Positions 25,854 to 32,048 of a DNA stretch of 39,352 bases are shown here, one piece after another (the first letter of the stretch is position 1; every line of letters starts with the position of its first letter). The translations under genes and the position numbers were made by a program. The stretch is from positions 1 through 39,352 of the IMG/VR virus record IMGVR_UViG_3300042507_003169; one strand, written 5' to 3'. The notes under the pieces are model-generated. The model was not told where the DNA came from, did not search any database, and saw nothing but the letters and a program-made list of their open reading frames with translations. This DNA is from a virus.

Positions 25854-26071
25854 AGATTTTCTATTTCGTGTTTTACATCTAACCAATAATGACTTAAACT
25901 AAAGTCTTTATCAACTGAATTTATATTTAAAATTTCATCAACTGCAACCAATGCAAATTGCTTTGCTTTAGATAAATCAATGCGCTCCTTCCAGCCTTCA
26001 AATTCATCAAATAATTTTGTGCGAATAGTAAACTTGTTAAATAATTCCTTTGCTTTTTCTTCTGGTGTCAT
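25850..26071 (-). CDS. Small paralogous phage protein, 73 aa
   Basis: Begins MTPEEKAKELFNKF, contains AKQFALVAVDEIL and ends YWLDVKHEIENL, thus a tandem duplicate of the 78-aa protein downstream. The frame is open into the terminase gene, but the internal ATG seven bases after the terminase stop gives the alignable N terminus. Stop and next start overlap by four bases. Confidence 0.7.
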   Translation of the reverse strand: MTPEEKAKELFNKFTIRTKLFDEFEGWKERIDLSKAKQFALVAVDEILNINSVDKDFSLSHYWLDVKHEIENL

Positions 26072-26078
26072 GCTTTTT

Positions 26079-27308
26079 TTAATTAAATGCAAGTAAATCG
26101 CTGCCTTGTAATAAACGCATCGCTGAGTACCTAAGACTGTCAATTCCATGATTATCAGCATCTAAGGGCGTGGAAGATTTCTTGTCGTTCCAAATATAAT
26201 TCCTTAACTCATGCTTCAAGTTATACGACTCAGGTGTGACAACAATGGTATAATCCAACATTTTCTTTATTCCTTCCACGATTGAACCTGGTCCTTTCTC
26301 CGCCTTTTGTACATTTAACCCCCGTTGTTGCAAAGCCTCAATCAAACGTGGTTCACTTGTGTCCGCGATTACCATAGCGTTGGGACTAACATAATGGTTC
26401 ATTTGTTCAATGACTGCCTCGTATGAAAGCGACTGTTTATAAATCACTTCTTCAACGTATATTTTCTTTGCCCCTTTGTCAACCGCCACCTTGACCAATG
26501 CCAAAGGATCAGGATAAAAGCCAAAGTCAAGCCCGTAACCAAATGCAAGGCTAACATCAAACTCCCCTTCAACCCAATTATCAAAAATTACCCCTTGTTT
26601 TTTATCCAGCCATTTACCTAAGAACCTATGCGCGTATGCCTCAGGGTTCAACTTCTTTATCTTGCCTACCTTTTCAATGTAATCTTTGCTTAGGTTGTGA
26701 TAATTATCAAGGTACGTCGTATGAATGTGCGTTATATCTGCGTGTGTGCTTATCGGTATCATTTGCCCGTCAATCGTTTCCATGCGGTGCGACTTTTCAA
26801 ACCACCGTTTCCAAATCCAATGTTCCACGTCCTGTGGATTCATAACCAGTATTACAATATTAGGCGTGTCAGGCATACGAATTGATTCGTCAATAGTATC
26901 AAAGTCCTTTTCGCTTACAAATTCCTCAGCCTCGTCAACGATGAACACATTTAACTTTGGTATTGACTTTAATTTTGCCGTCTGGTTTCCTGAACTTGTT
27001 TTAATACCGGAAAAGATTATTTCGCTCCCCGTTACCTTGTGGCTTATTTGTGAGTTCGTCATTTGAAACTCATCGCCGACGCCGAGTAAATCAATTTTTT
27101 CACGGAACTCAGGAATAACGGAAATGTTAGCAGACGATAAGGTGTAACGGGTATAAAGCATTTTCCAACCCTTGTTAGCAAGGAGCATATTACAAGCCCA
27201 AAGCCCAACGGTAAATGACTTAGCCGAACCACGTCCACCAGTTATCAGGAAGTAACGGGTTTTCGGTTGCCAAAGGGCTTCGTACTTTTCACTTACCTTT
27301 ATTTCCAT
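26079..27308 (-). CDS. terL: Terminase large subunit
   Basis: A 409-aa protein with an ATPase then a nuclease domain. Walker A is GGRGSAKS at 24-31 and Walker B is VFIVDEAE at 121-128. The RNase H-type nuclease acids are Asp261 (GLDFGF), Asp316 (IADTSEP) and Asp390 (HGIDSLRY). This is the PBSX / Terminase_3 type layout. The protein pumps DNA into the prohead and cuts concatemers. It overlaps the 69-aa gene by ten bases. The headful type is consistent with a circularly permuted genome, which would explain the circular assembly. Confidence 0.95.
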   Translation of the reverse strand: MEIKVSEKYEALWQPKTRYFLITGGRGSAKSFTVGLWACNMLLANKGWKMLYTRYTLSSANISVIPEFREKIDLLGVGDEFQMTNSQISHKVTGSEIIFSGIKTSSGNQTAKLKSIPKLNVFIVDEAEEFVSEKDFDTIDESIRMPDTPNIVILVMNPQDVEHWIWKRWFEKSHRMETIDGQMIPISTHADITHIHTTYLDNYHNLSKDYIEKVGKIKKLNPEAYAHRFLGKWLDKKQGVIFDNWVEGEFDVSLAFGYGLDFGFYPDPLALVKVAVDKGAKKIYVEEVIYKQSLSYEAVIEQMNHYVSPNAMVIADTSEPRLIEALQQRGLNVQKAEKGPGSIVEGIKKMLDYTIVVTPESYNLKHELRNYIWNDKKSSTPLDADNHGIDSLRYSAMRLLQGSDLLAFN

Positions 27309-27508
27309 TTAAAAAAATATCCGCTTTTTACCATATTCCAATTAGGCATTTCCCATGAAATTAAATATAATATTGGTATCGCAATGTAGGACAAAGGATT
27401 ATATTTATTGAATCTACGTTGATAAAAAGGGAATTGTTCATAATCCCTTGTTACCAATCTTCTTTCCATGATTTTTAAAAATCTTAAAACCTTTATAAAA
27501 CTACTCAT
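27299..27508 (-). CDS. Small protein between terminase genes, 69 aa
   Basis: Basic and aromatic-rich with one hydrophobic stretch (about residues 41-52, LSYIAIPILYLI). It overlaps the terminase-small-like stop by eight bases and terL by ten. No family recognised. The tight packing supports translation, but I cannot rule out that only part of it is used. Confidence 0.5.
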   Translation of the reverse strand: MSSFIKVLRFLKIMERRLVTRDYEQFPFYQRRFNKYNPLSYIAIPILYLISWEMPNWNMVKSGYFFKWK

Positions 27509-27824
27509 TTGCCTTATCCTTTGTAAAAATTATCGTTGGCACTGTAACCTTTTCCCCTTGCGTCGTTATGTCAATGTTTTGCTTGCTTTTCCCGTAAGCA
27601 CGGTCAAGGAGCAACTGAGCCGCCTTAATATCACCCTTTGCCGCCTGTTCCCTTAGCTTCATGATAATGGCTTCGGCTGCGGTAATACCGTCCTTTTCCT
27701 GACCCATTACATTTGCCATGATAAGGTCAAGGGCTGGAAGCTTCTTGGGGCGTCCGTTAGGGTTTGCGTTGTTTCCTTTTGGAAAAGGTTTCAAGTTTTC
27801 TTTATGCTTAGGGTTATTTGCCAT
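27501..27824 (-). CDS. Terminase small subunit-like protein
   Basis: A 107-aa protein from the ATG of MANNPKHKEN (a GTG six bases earlier is also possible). Contains KPFPKGNNANPNGRPKK, the GRPKK-type N-terminal motif of DUF5681-like proteins found next to large terminases, and a helix DIKAAQLLLDRAYGKSKQ. It probably recognises packaging DNA. It is much smaller than typical TerS oligomers, so the assignment rests on motif and position. Confidence 0.65.
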   Translation of the reverse strand: MANNPKHKENLKPFPKGNNANPNGRPKKLPALDLIMANVMGQEKDGITAAEAIIMKLREQAAKGDIKAAQLLLDRAYGKSKQNIDITTQGEKVTVPTIIFTKDKANE

Positions 27825-27842
27825 TTTCACGGTTTTATCGCG

Positions 27843-28355
27843 TTATTCAAGTGCCTTTATCAATGCTGATTCAAGCGACTTGCTATCTATTTGTTTCAAC
27901 CTTGCAACCACGTTTTTATAATCCCAGGCATTGAAATTTAATTCAAGTGTTTTAAATTCTTCCTCCTCATTGCTTTCTTCTTGCTTTACCTCTTCATCGT
28001 AAAAAGGTATTTCCAAGCCCCATGTCTCCAAGTCCACCACGTCCCAATCGTTCGCCAACGTATCCCAGTCCCAGCCGCCCGTGTTTGCATTGAGACGTAT
28101 ATTTAACTCCTTTTCATCTGCCTCATTCAAATCAACGATAACGCATTCAATTTCCTTGATGCCAAGTTTCTTGAGTTCACGGACGCGGAAATGACCGCCG
28201 ACAATGTAGCCCGTTTGTTTATTAAAGATAATCGGTTCAACCAATCCAAACTTTTCAAGGCTTTCCTTCAAGTGCTTTTCCTGTTTCGCCGTGCTTTGCC
28301 GTGGGTTGTACGGGGCTGGAATTAAGTCACTTATTTTCTTTTTCTCGATTATCAT
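27843..28355 (-). CDS. ParB / sulfiredoxin-fold nuclease-like protein
   Basis: A 170-aa protein with a ParB-N pattern: KISDLIPAPYNPRQ near 7-20 and the conserved GGHFRVRELKKLG (53-65), where GGHxR is the CTP/ATP or nuclease motif of this fold. The C-terminal half is acidic with Trp-rich WDWDTLANDWD. No helix-turn-helix follows, so it is not a partition protein. Phage versions often sit beside terminase or DNA methylase genes. It overlaps the 62-aa gene by four bases. Confidence 0.8.
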   Translation of the reverse strand: MIIEKKKISDLIPAPYNPRQSTAKQEKHLKESLEKFGLVEPIIFNKQTGYIVGGHFRVRELKKLGIKEIECVIVDLNEADEKELNIRLNANTGGWDWDTLANDWDVVDLETWGLEIPFYDEEVKQEESNEEEEFKTLELNFNAWDYKNVVARLKQIDSKSLESALIKALE

Positions 28356-28540
28356 GCCTCCCTGCTTTTTAAAAACATTTGAAAAAGTTCTGAAAATAAA
28401 TAAGTTCTATCTCTAAAATCTTCGTTATACCACTCTGCTAAATTATCCACAATAGGTGAATAATTATCAAAAACACATTGTTTCCAATTATTGTCGCGAA
28501 TCCATATAGAAAATTCGTTCATTAATTCAATGTCAATCAT
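28352..28540 (-). CDS. Hypothetical protein, 62 aa
   Basis: Acidic, aromatic-rich small protein with IWIRDNNWKQCV near the N terminus and ELFQMFLKSREA at the end. It starts one base after the glycosyltransferase stop. No family recognised. Confidence 0.65.
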   Translation of the reverse strand: MIDIELMNEFSIWIRDNNWKQCVFDNYSPIVDNLAEWYNEDFRDRTYLFSELFQMFLKSREA

Positions 28541-28541
28541 T

Positions 28542-29546
28542 TTATAAAGCGTTTAATACTTTTATCCTCAATTCATTTACCGTTATCAAGTCCCTTTCTT
28601 CACTTAGCCATTCACGCCCAGCCTTCAAGTCTGCAAAGTAAGCGTCATCCTTCTCCATAGCCTTTGCAAATTTAACGCTTAAATCTGTCTCATGCTTGTA
28701 AGTGCGCACCGAAGGAATGCAAAACTCCTTGATTTCCTCAGGCGCGTATGAAATACAACCAGCGACTAACATCTCCATAGCAAAGTTATTCGACTTCGCT
28801 TGATTAAAATTATCAATCGTTAATGGGAAAACGCCGTAATGTGGCGCACTGTTTTTTATAAGTTCAAAATACTGAAAAAGGGAATTATTCCAGGGTAATA
28901 CTTTAACATTTGGATATAAGGTTTTGCCCAACCATTCCGGAATACCAATGAATGCAACCTCCGTGTCCTTGCGCTTACTTATCGCCTTCCAAAAGGTATC
29001 AACCGTTTTCAAATCCTCAATATGTGTCATTGACCCTCGCCAGATAATCCGCTTTTGCTTTGTTTCAAGTTTGTCTTTGCGCACGGGAACAAACGGCGTA
29101 ACTTGAAAATCAATAGCATTAGGAATAACCATGATTTTACTTTCATCAAAAAATTGTTTATAAAATTCCTTCAAGAAAGGGGTTGATACCATTATGTAAT
29201 CAGCGTACATGAAAGCCTTTTCAACTGATTCCTTCACCTTTGTTTTACCGAAGTGTTCCGATGCTGGGTTAGCAAGGTTTACCTCATGTAACAAATCGTC
29301 GTGGTCTAAAATAATTTTCTTCCCCATCTTCCGTGCCTCAGCTATCATTGATAACATACCGTCACCGTTGGGGCGTTGGAACAGTAAAACATCGACGTCA
29401 ATAAAATCGTACCATTTAACGGTTTCTGGATTCAGGTACTTCACCGTTAAGTTTTTCATTTGCGAACGAAGCCGCTGGAATGGATTAACGGAACGGTAAT
29501 AGTCAGTCGTTGGGCTACTCAGGTTTACAACAATGCCTAATCTCAT
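28542..29546 (-). CDS. GT-B type glycosyltransferase
   Basis: A 334-aa protein with the two-domain GT4-like layout. The N-terminal domain has KIILDHDDLLHE (77-88) and VSTPFLKEFY. The linker has IPNAID (141-146). The C-terminal domain has RIIWRGSMTHIEDL (166-179) and a sugar-nucleotide site region near AMEMLVAGC. Such enzymes move a sugar from a nucleotide donor to an acceptor. In this phage the acceptor could be DNA, a capsid protein or a host surface glycan; no modified-base pathway is visible. Its ATG overlaps the 57-aa stop (ATGA). Confidence 0.85.
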   Translation of the reverse strand: MRLGIVVNLSSPTTDYYRSVNPFQRLRSQMKNLTVKYLNPETVKWYDFIDVDVLLFQRPNGDGMLSMIAEARKMGKKIILDHDDLLHEVNLANPASEHFGKTKVKESVEKAFMYADYIMVSTPFLKEFYKQFFDESKIMVIPNAIDFQVTPFVPVRKDKLETKQKRIIWRGSMTHIEDLKTVDTFWKAISKRKDTEVAFIGIPEWLGKTLYPNVKVLPWNNSLFQYFELIKNSAPHYGVFPLTIDNFNQAKSNNFAMEMLVAGCISYAPEEIKEFCIPSVRTYKHETDLSVKFAKAMEKDDAYFADLKAGREWLSEERDLITVNELRIKVLNAL

Positions 29547-29716
29547 TTCTTTTGTTTTTCGTATGTGTCTAAAAGAAGGTGTAATACTTGCTCCATTGAA
29601 TGGCGAACCTTTGTTTCCTTCCAGAGATTAAATTGTAAATCAAGTAACTTGTTCCTTATCTTTTCATCGCGATACGATACGCTAAAAACTGATGAAATTC
29701 CTTTATTAACATTCAT
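29543..29716 (-). CDS. Small protein, 57 aa
   Basis: Starts at ATG 29716-29714 and ends with TGA overlapping the glycosyltransferase ATG. The protein contains SVSYRDEKIRNKLLDL and HSMEQVLHLLLDTYEKQKK, like a small ribbon/helix DNA-binding or antitoxin-sized protein, but I recognise no family. The tight ATGA coupling and clean frame support it. Confidence 0.65.
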   Translation of the reverse strand: MNVNKGISSVFSVSYRDEKIRNKLLDLQFNLWKETKVRHSMEQVLHLLLDTYEKQKK

Positions 29717-29926
29717 TTTCTTTGTTTTTCATTTTGTGATACCTCTCTCTTTGATACTCTCTTAATCTCTCTTTATTTGCCTCGTAATGTGCCTTCCTTT
29801 TTTCAAGTATCTTAGCTTTTTTCTCAGGCGTTAAGTTATCATAATATTTTTTCTTCCTTTCATTGTATTTTTTTCGCTGGTAATCCGACCAGTTGGCTCG
29901 CCATTCCTTTTTTTTTCAGTACTCAT
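29706..29926 (-). CDS. Small basic protein with frame break at an A9 run
   Basis: ATG two bases after the SSB stop opens a frame that ends after 31 codons. If one A of the nine-A run (29908-29916 on the plus strand, read as T) is read twice, the frame becomes a 73-aa highly basic protein containing WRANWSDYQRKKYNERKKKYY and ending in NKENEC. That form resembles the 85-aa protein at 38335-38592 (same EKK-W start, SDYQ and YY-K-N motifs, and a Cys end), so the longer frame is the real protein. The cause may be slippage or frameshifting, a true mutation or an assembly error. The 3' end overlaps the 57-aa gene. Confidence 0.6.
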
Positions 29927-29928
29927 TT

Positions 29929-30306
29929 TTAAAATGGAAAGTCGCTTTCAGGTTTAAAGGTCGTTGCCTCCGATACCTTTGGGTTTTCAACCCCCGTTGG
30001 CTTGCCTCCAAATTCAAGGGAATTAACCATACAACGAATAACCGCCGCCGCTTCACCGTTTTTCATAAAAGCATTTACGCCGCCAGATCCTTCCACGACT
30101 ACAAATGTTCCCTTTAAGATATGTGGTGCCAGTTTAACACCACGCTCACCCCAAATGGAGCAAGTAACCCAGATTGTTTTTTCCGAAGGCGTTGGGCTAT
30201 GTACCTTTTCCGTGTGAGCAACGGAGAAAGAACAAACGGTATTATCGCCCACGTTTTTTACTTCGGCATCCTGTCCAACTCGCCCACTTATTACTAATTT
30301 TATCAT
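29929..30306 (-). CDS. ssb: Single-stranded DNA-binding protein
   Basis: A 125-aa protein from the ATG of MIKLVISGRVGQDAEVK. It has the OB-fold SSB pattern: FSVAHTEK, then IWVTCSIWGERGVKLAPHI, then KGTFVVVEGSG. The C terminus ESDFPF is the acidic protein-docking tip of bacterial SSBs (DDDIPF type). A TTG start 21 bases upstream is open, but it lies inside the promoter -7 box at 30325-30332, so it cannot be transcribed. It is the first gene of the leftward unit, odd company for a structural operon. Confidence 0.9.
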   Translation of the reverse strand: MIKLVISGRVGQDAEVKNVGDNTVCSFSVAHTEKVHSPTPSEKTIWVTCSIWGERGVKLAPHILKGTFVVVEGSGGVNAFMKNGEAAAVIRCMVNSLEFGGKPTGVENPKVSEATTFKPESDFPF

Positions 30307-30324
30307 AATCTTATTTTCTTTCTG

Positions 30325-30332
30325 CAAATATA
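30325..30332 (-). promoter_or_regulatory. Leftward promoter -7 box
   Basis: On the minus strand this reads TATATTTG, an exact Bacteroidota TAnnTTTG. It lies about 19 bases before the SSB ATG. No clear TTTG -33 element is seen; the upstream region is A/T-only. It would drive the leftward unit of about 27 kb, with more promoters possibly unseen. Confidence 0.6.
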
Positions 30333-30357
30333 AGTTTATTTTTTTAATAAAATAAAA

Positions 30358-30386
30358 TTTGTTTTTAAGTAAATTTATTATCTTTG
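30358..30386 (+). promoter_or_regulatory. Rightward promoter (-33 TTTG, -7 TATCTTTG)
   Basis: TTTG at 30358-30361 and TATCTTTG at 30379-30386 are separated by 17 bases, close to the Bacteroidota spacing of about 19. The expected transcription start near 30390 coincides with the start of the tRNA-like leader. With the leftward box at 30325-30332 it forms a divergent control region. Confidence 0.65.
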
Positions 30387-30389
30387 TGG

Positions 30390-30530
30390 CGCAAGGTGGC
30401 GGAAGTTAGACGCTACGAGCTGAATTTAGGTCTCAAGCATTCCCGTTCGAGTCGGGCACGAATAGAAATATTCAAGTGGGTCAGCTGGGAGAGATGAAGA
30501 CCATACAGGTATCGAATCCTGTCCTTGCAC
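30390..30530 (+). ncRNA. tRNA-like composite module 1
   Basis: GCAAGG (30391-30396) pairs with CCTTGC (30523-30528) as a six-bp acceptor-like stem. After it comes TGGCGGAAGTTAGACGC, very close to a tRNA-Leu D arm. Inside are a tRNA-Leu(UAG)-like loop TTTAGGT (30425-30431), a T-arm TCCCG-TTCGAGT-CGGGC (30441-30457), a second D-arm-like stretch TCAGCTGGGAGAG (30481-30493), and a second T-arm ACAGG / CCTGT (30505-30522) whose loop TATCGAAT has one extra base. At 141 nt it is too long for one tRNA and too short for two good ones. It looks like two degenerate tRNAs merged, or an RNA derived from them. Confidence 0.5.
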
Positions 30531-30557
30531 TTACCACCCGAAGGTTGAGCAATGCTG

Positions 30558-30590
30558 GCACCGTGCGTTGATAAAGGGATGGAACGGTGC
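30558..30590 (+). other. Hairpin between tRNA-like modules
   Basis: A perfect seven-bp stem, GCACCGT (30558-30564) with ACGGTGC (30584-30590), and a 19-base loop. It is followed by AAATTTTAG, too weak for a clear terminator. It may separate or help process the two tRNA-like modules. Confidence 0.6.
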
Positions 30591-30597
30591 AAATTTT

Positions 30598-30688
30598 AGC
30601 AAGGTGGCGGAATGTAAACGCAAGGACAGCGTAATTGCTTATAAAATGGTTTCCGAAAAAGTTGTGGGTTCAAATCCCACCCTTGTAA
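30598..30688 (+). tRNA. Degenerate class II (Leu-like) tRNA
   Basis: The acceptor GCAAGG (30599-30604) pairs with CCTTGT (30681-30686). U8-G9 and a short D arm (GCG ... CGC, 30607-30621) follow the tRNA-Leu pattern. The T arm is perfect: GTGGG (30664-30668), loop TTCAAAT, CCCAC (30676-30680). The first 14 bases, GCAAGGTGGCGGAA, are identical to module 1 (30391-30404). The centre (30622-30663) is 42 nt, about ten more than needed, and I cannot place a good anticodon stem; a loop TTATAAA is the best guess. No CCA is encoded. Translating the antisense strand gives GWDLNP, a signature often seen opposite tRNA 3' ends. Confidence 0.5.
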
Positions 30689-30700
30689 ATTTTTAGCAAG

Positions 30701-30784
30701 ATGTAAACGTAAAAGAAAATTCGTCACAGGTTTACATATTATTGCAGGCGAACCGAAATGCTTACGGTTAACAGGGCTTAACCC
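30701..30784 (+). promoter_or_regulatory. Structured leader with mutually exclusive hairpins
   Basis: Three stems lie just before the methyltransferase gene. ATGTAAAC (30701-30708) pairs with GTTTACAT (30730-30737). AACCG (30751-30755) pairs with CGGTT (30765-30769). GGTTAA (30766-30771) pairs with TTAACC (30778-30783). The last two share bases 30766-30769 and so cannot form together, a switch-like layout. The 9-mer ATGTAAACG also occurs in the tRNA-like module (30612-30620). Confidence 0.45.
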
Positions 30785-30852
30785 ATAAAGTCCAGAGAGC
30801 AAAAAATAAACGGGTGACAGCACGGAAAGACGGCAAATTTAAAAACAAAGAA

Positions 30853-31422
30853 ATGGTAGATAACAAATTCTTTTTCGACAAATCAGTTGAACTTGGTTTC
30901 ACCACCACGGACTACGAGCCATTGGTTAACTTGCACATGAACGGCGCCAGGCTTTTACAAAGTTTAGGCTGCGAAAGTGTTTTTGAATTTGGTTCTGGAT
31001 TAGGATTCTTTCTTTCAGCCTGCCAGCGTATTGGATTAGACAATCATGTAGGCTATGATATTAACCCGTATGAAAGGGACTTTGCAATTAGCAAGGGTAT
31101 CATGCCTATGAATTATTTATTGGCTAAAGGTGAATTGATCCTGGTTGGAAAATACGATGCCATTTATTCAACAGAGGTATTCGAACACATGACCGATGAA
31201 GAAATATCTAAGGTTATGCCGGTGTTATCTCAGGTTTGCAAAAAGTATTTTTATTTCACCTCCACGCCTCATGCAACCACGCCAGAATGGGACGCGGAAT
31301 GGGGGCATATAAACTTGAAAACAAAAGAACAATGGATTGCCTTGTTTGCAAGGTTTGGGTTTGAGTTCCTGAGGGATGCAAGGGAGGTGACCAGCTGGGG
31401 ACTTTTATTTGTAAAAAAGTAA
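30853..31422 (+). CDS. Class I SAM-dependent methyltransferase
   Basis: From the ATG at 30853 the protein has 189 aa. SAM-binding motif I is EFGSGLG (45-51), the acidic residue after strand 2 is Asp69 in VGYDIN, and motif IV region is STEVFEHM (106-113), as in the Methyltransf_11/23 group. The C terminus has HINLKTKEQWIALFARFGFE, typical of enzymes acting on small molecules or sugars, not DNA. A GTG at 30814 is open but lies closer to structured leader, and the first ten residues add nothing to the fold. First protein gene of the rightward unit. It may pair with the glycosyltransferase to modify a surface sugar. Confidence 0.8.
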   Translation: MVDNKFFFDKSVELGFTTTDYEPLVNLHMNGARLLQSLGCESVFEFGSGLGFFLSACQRIGLDNHVGYDINPYERDFAISKGIMPMNYLLAKGELILVGKYDAIYSTEVFEHMTDEEISKVMPVLSQVCKKYFYFTSTPHATTPEWDAEWGHINLKTKEQWIALFARFGFEFLRDAREVTSWGLLFVKK

Positions 31423-31441
31423 GAATGTAAGGGAAAATTAT

Positions 31442-31449
31442 TATATTTG
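31442..31449 (+). promoter_or_regulatory. Promoter -7 box of the small RNA
   Basis: TATATTTG, an exact TAnnTTTG. Transcription would start about seven bases later, at the first hairpin of the RNA. No clear -33 TTTG at the normal distance; the nearest is at 31408-31411, 30 bases upstream. Confidence 0.55.
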
Positions 31450-31455
31450 TAAAAC

Positions 31456-31549
31456 TTTTTGAATCAGGTAGGAGCGATTCAAAAGGTACTTGAAACAACA
31501 ATCTTTGTTTCACCTTGCTCAATGGACTCCTACCCGTTGAGCATTTTTT
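31456..31549 (+). ncRNA. Three-hairpin small RNA with complementary loops
   Basis: Hairpin 1: TTTTGAATC (31457-31465) with GATTCAAAA (31476-31484), loop AGGTAGGAGC. Hairpin 2: TGAAAC (31491-31496) with GTTTCA (31507-31512). Hairpin 3: TGCTCAA (31516-31522) with TTGAGCA (31537-31543), then six T. The loop 1 segment GGTAGGAG (31467-31474) is the exact reverse complement of the loop 3 segment CTCCTACC (31527-31534). All stems are perfect. The unit has its own promoter box before it and a T-run after it, and no gene overlaps it. I do not recognise it as a known RNA family. Loop 1 also contains AGGAG and loop 3 CTCCT, so ribosome-site mimicry is possible. Confidence 0.7.
31516..31549 (+). terminator. 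Hairpin 3 as intrinsic terminator
   Basis: The seven-bp stem TGCTCAA/TTGAGCA followed by TTTTTTATTTT looks like an intrinsic terminator. It could end both the small RNA and readthrough from the methyltransferase. Its loop pairs with hairpin 1, so termination could depend on that contact. Confidence 0.6.
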
Positions 31550-31560
31550 ATTTTACAAAA

Positions 31561-32046
31561 ATGGCTAAAGAAATTCAGTTAACACAGGGAAAAGTTGCAA
31601 TAGTTGACGATGCTGACTTTGAGTTTTTAAATCAGTTTAAGTGGCATGCACTTAAACTGGCTGGTAAATTTTATGTAGGAAGAAAGTTAACAGTATCTAA
31701 ATGTAAGCAAAATCAAATTTTAATGCATAGATTTATTATGAAACCTGATAAAGGTATGGTAATTGACCATTTAGATGGGAATCCTTTAAATAATCAAAAA
31801 AACAATCTTAGAATATGTACTCATTCAGAAAATATGAGAAATTGTAAAATCTCTATAAATAATACAAGTGGGTTTAAAGGTGTTTCTTTTGTTAAAAAAA
31901 ATAATACTTATAAGTCTGCAATTAAACTTAACAAAAAAACAATATATCTTGGTTATTATATCGACCCCATCGACGCCGCCCGTGCCTACAACGACGCCGC
32001 CTTGAAATATCATGGGGAATTTGCAAATCTTAATAAAATTGATTAA
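31561..32046 (+). CDS. HNH endonuclease with AP2-like DNA-binding domain
   Basis: From ATG 31561, 161 aa. The N-terminal region has a short beta start and FKWHALKLAGKFYVGR. The HNH core is LMHRFIM (54-60), VIDHLDGNPLNN (67-78) and LRICTHSENMRN (83-94). An AP2-like domain follows (NTSGFKGVSF at 101-110 and AARAYNDAALKYHGEFANLN). This is a typical free-standing phage homing endonuclease of the HNH-AP2 type. The frame is open upstream through the small RNA, but that part is not protein-like. The run of eight A inside the gene is intact. It sits directly after the small RNA, a possible insertion site. Confidence 0.9.
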   Translation: MAKEIQLTQGKVAIVDDADFEFLNQFKWHALKLAGKFYVGRKLTVSKCKQNQILMHRFIMKPDKGMVIDHLDGNPLNNQKNNLRICTHSENMRNCKISINNTSGFKGVSFVKKNNTYKSAIKLNKKTIYLGYYIDPIDAARAYNDAALKYHGEFANLNKID

Positions 32047-32048
32047 TC

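Noticed and set aside
30622-30663. Idea that the Leu-like tRNA is a suppressor reading the TAA at 2753
   Set aside because: An anticodon TTA would need T at position 33 before it; the only TTA in the region is preceded by C and no good anticodon stem frames it. TAA also ends many normal genes.
30596-30823. Minus-strand reading frame of 75 codons over the tRNA-like leader
   Set aside because: It is the antisense of the tRNA-like modules; the GWDLNP string is a usual artefact of tRNA antisense translation.
31459-31560. N-terminal extension of the HNH gene through the small RNA
   Set aside because: The extra 34 residues are not like HNH-AP2 proteins, and the DNA is fully explained by hairpins and a T-run; ATG 31561 is better.
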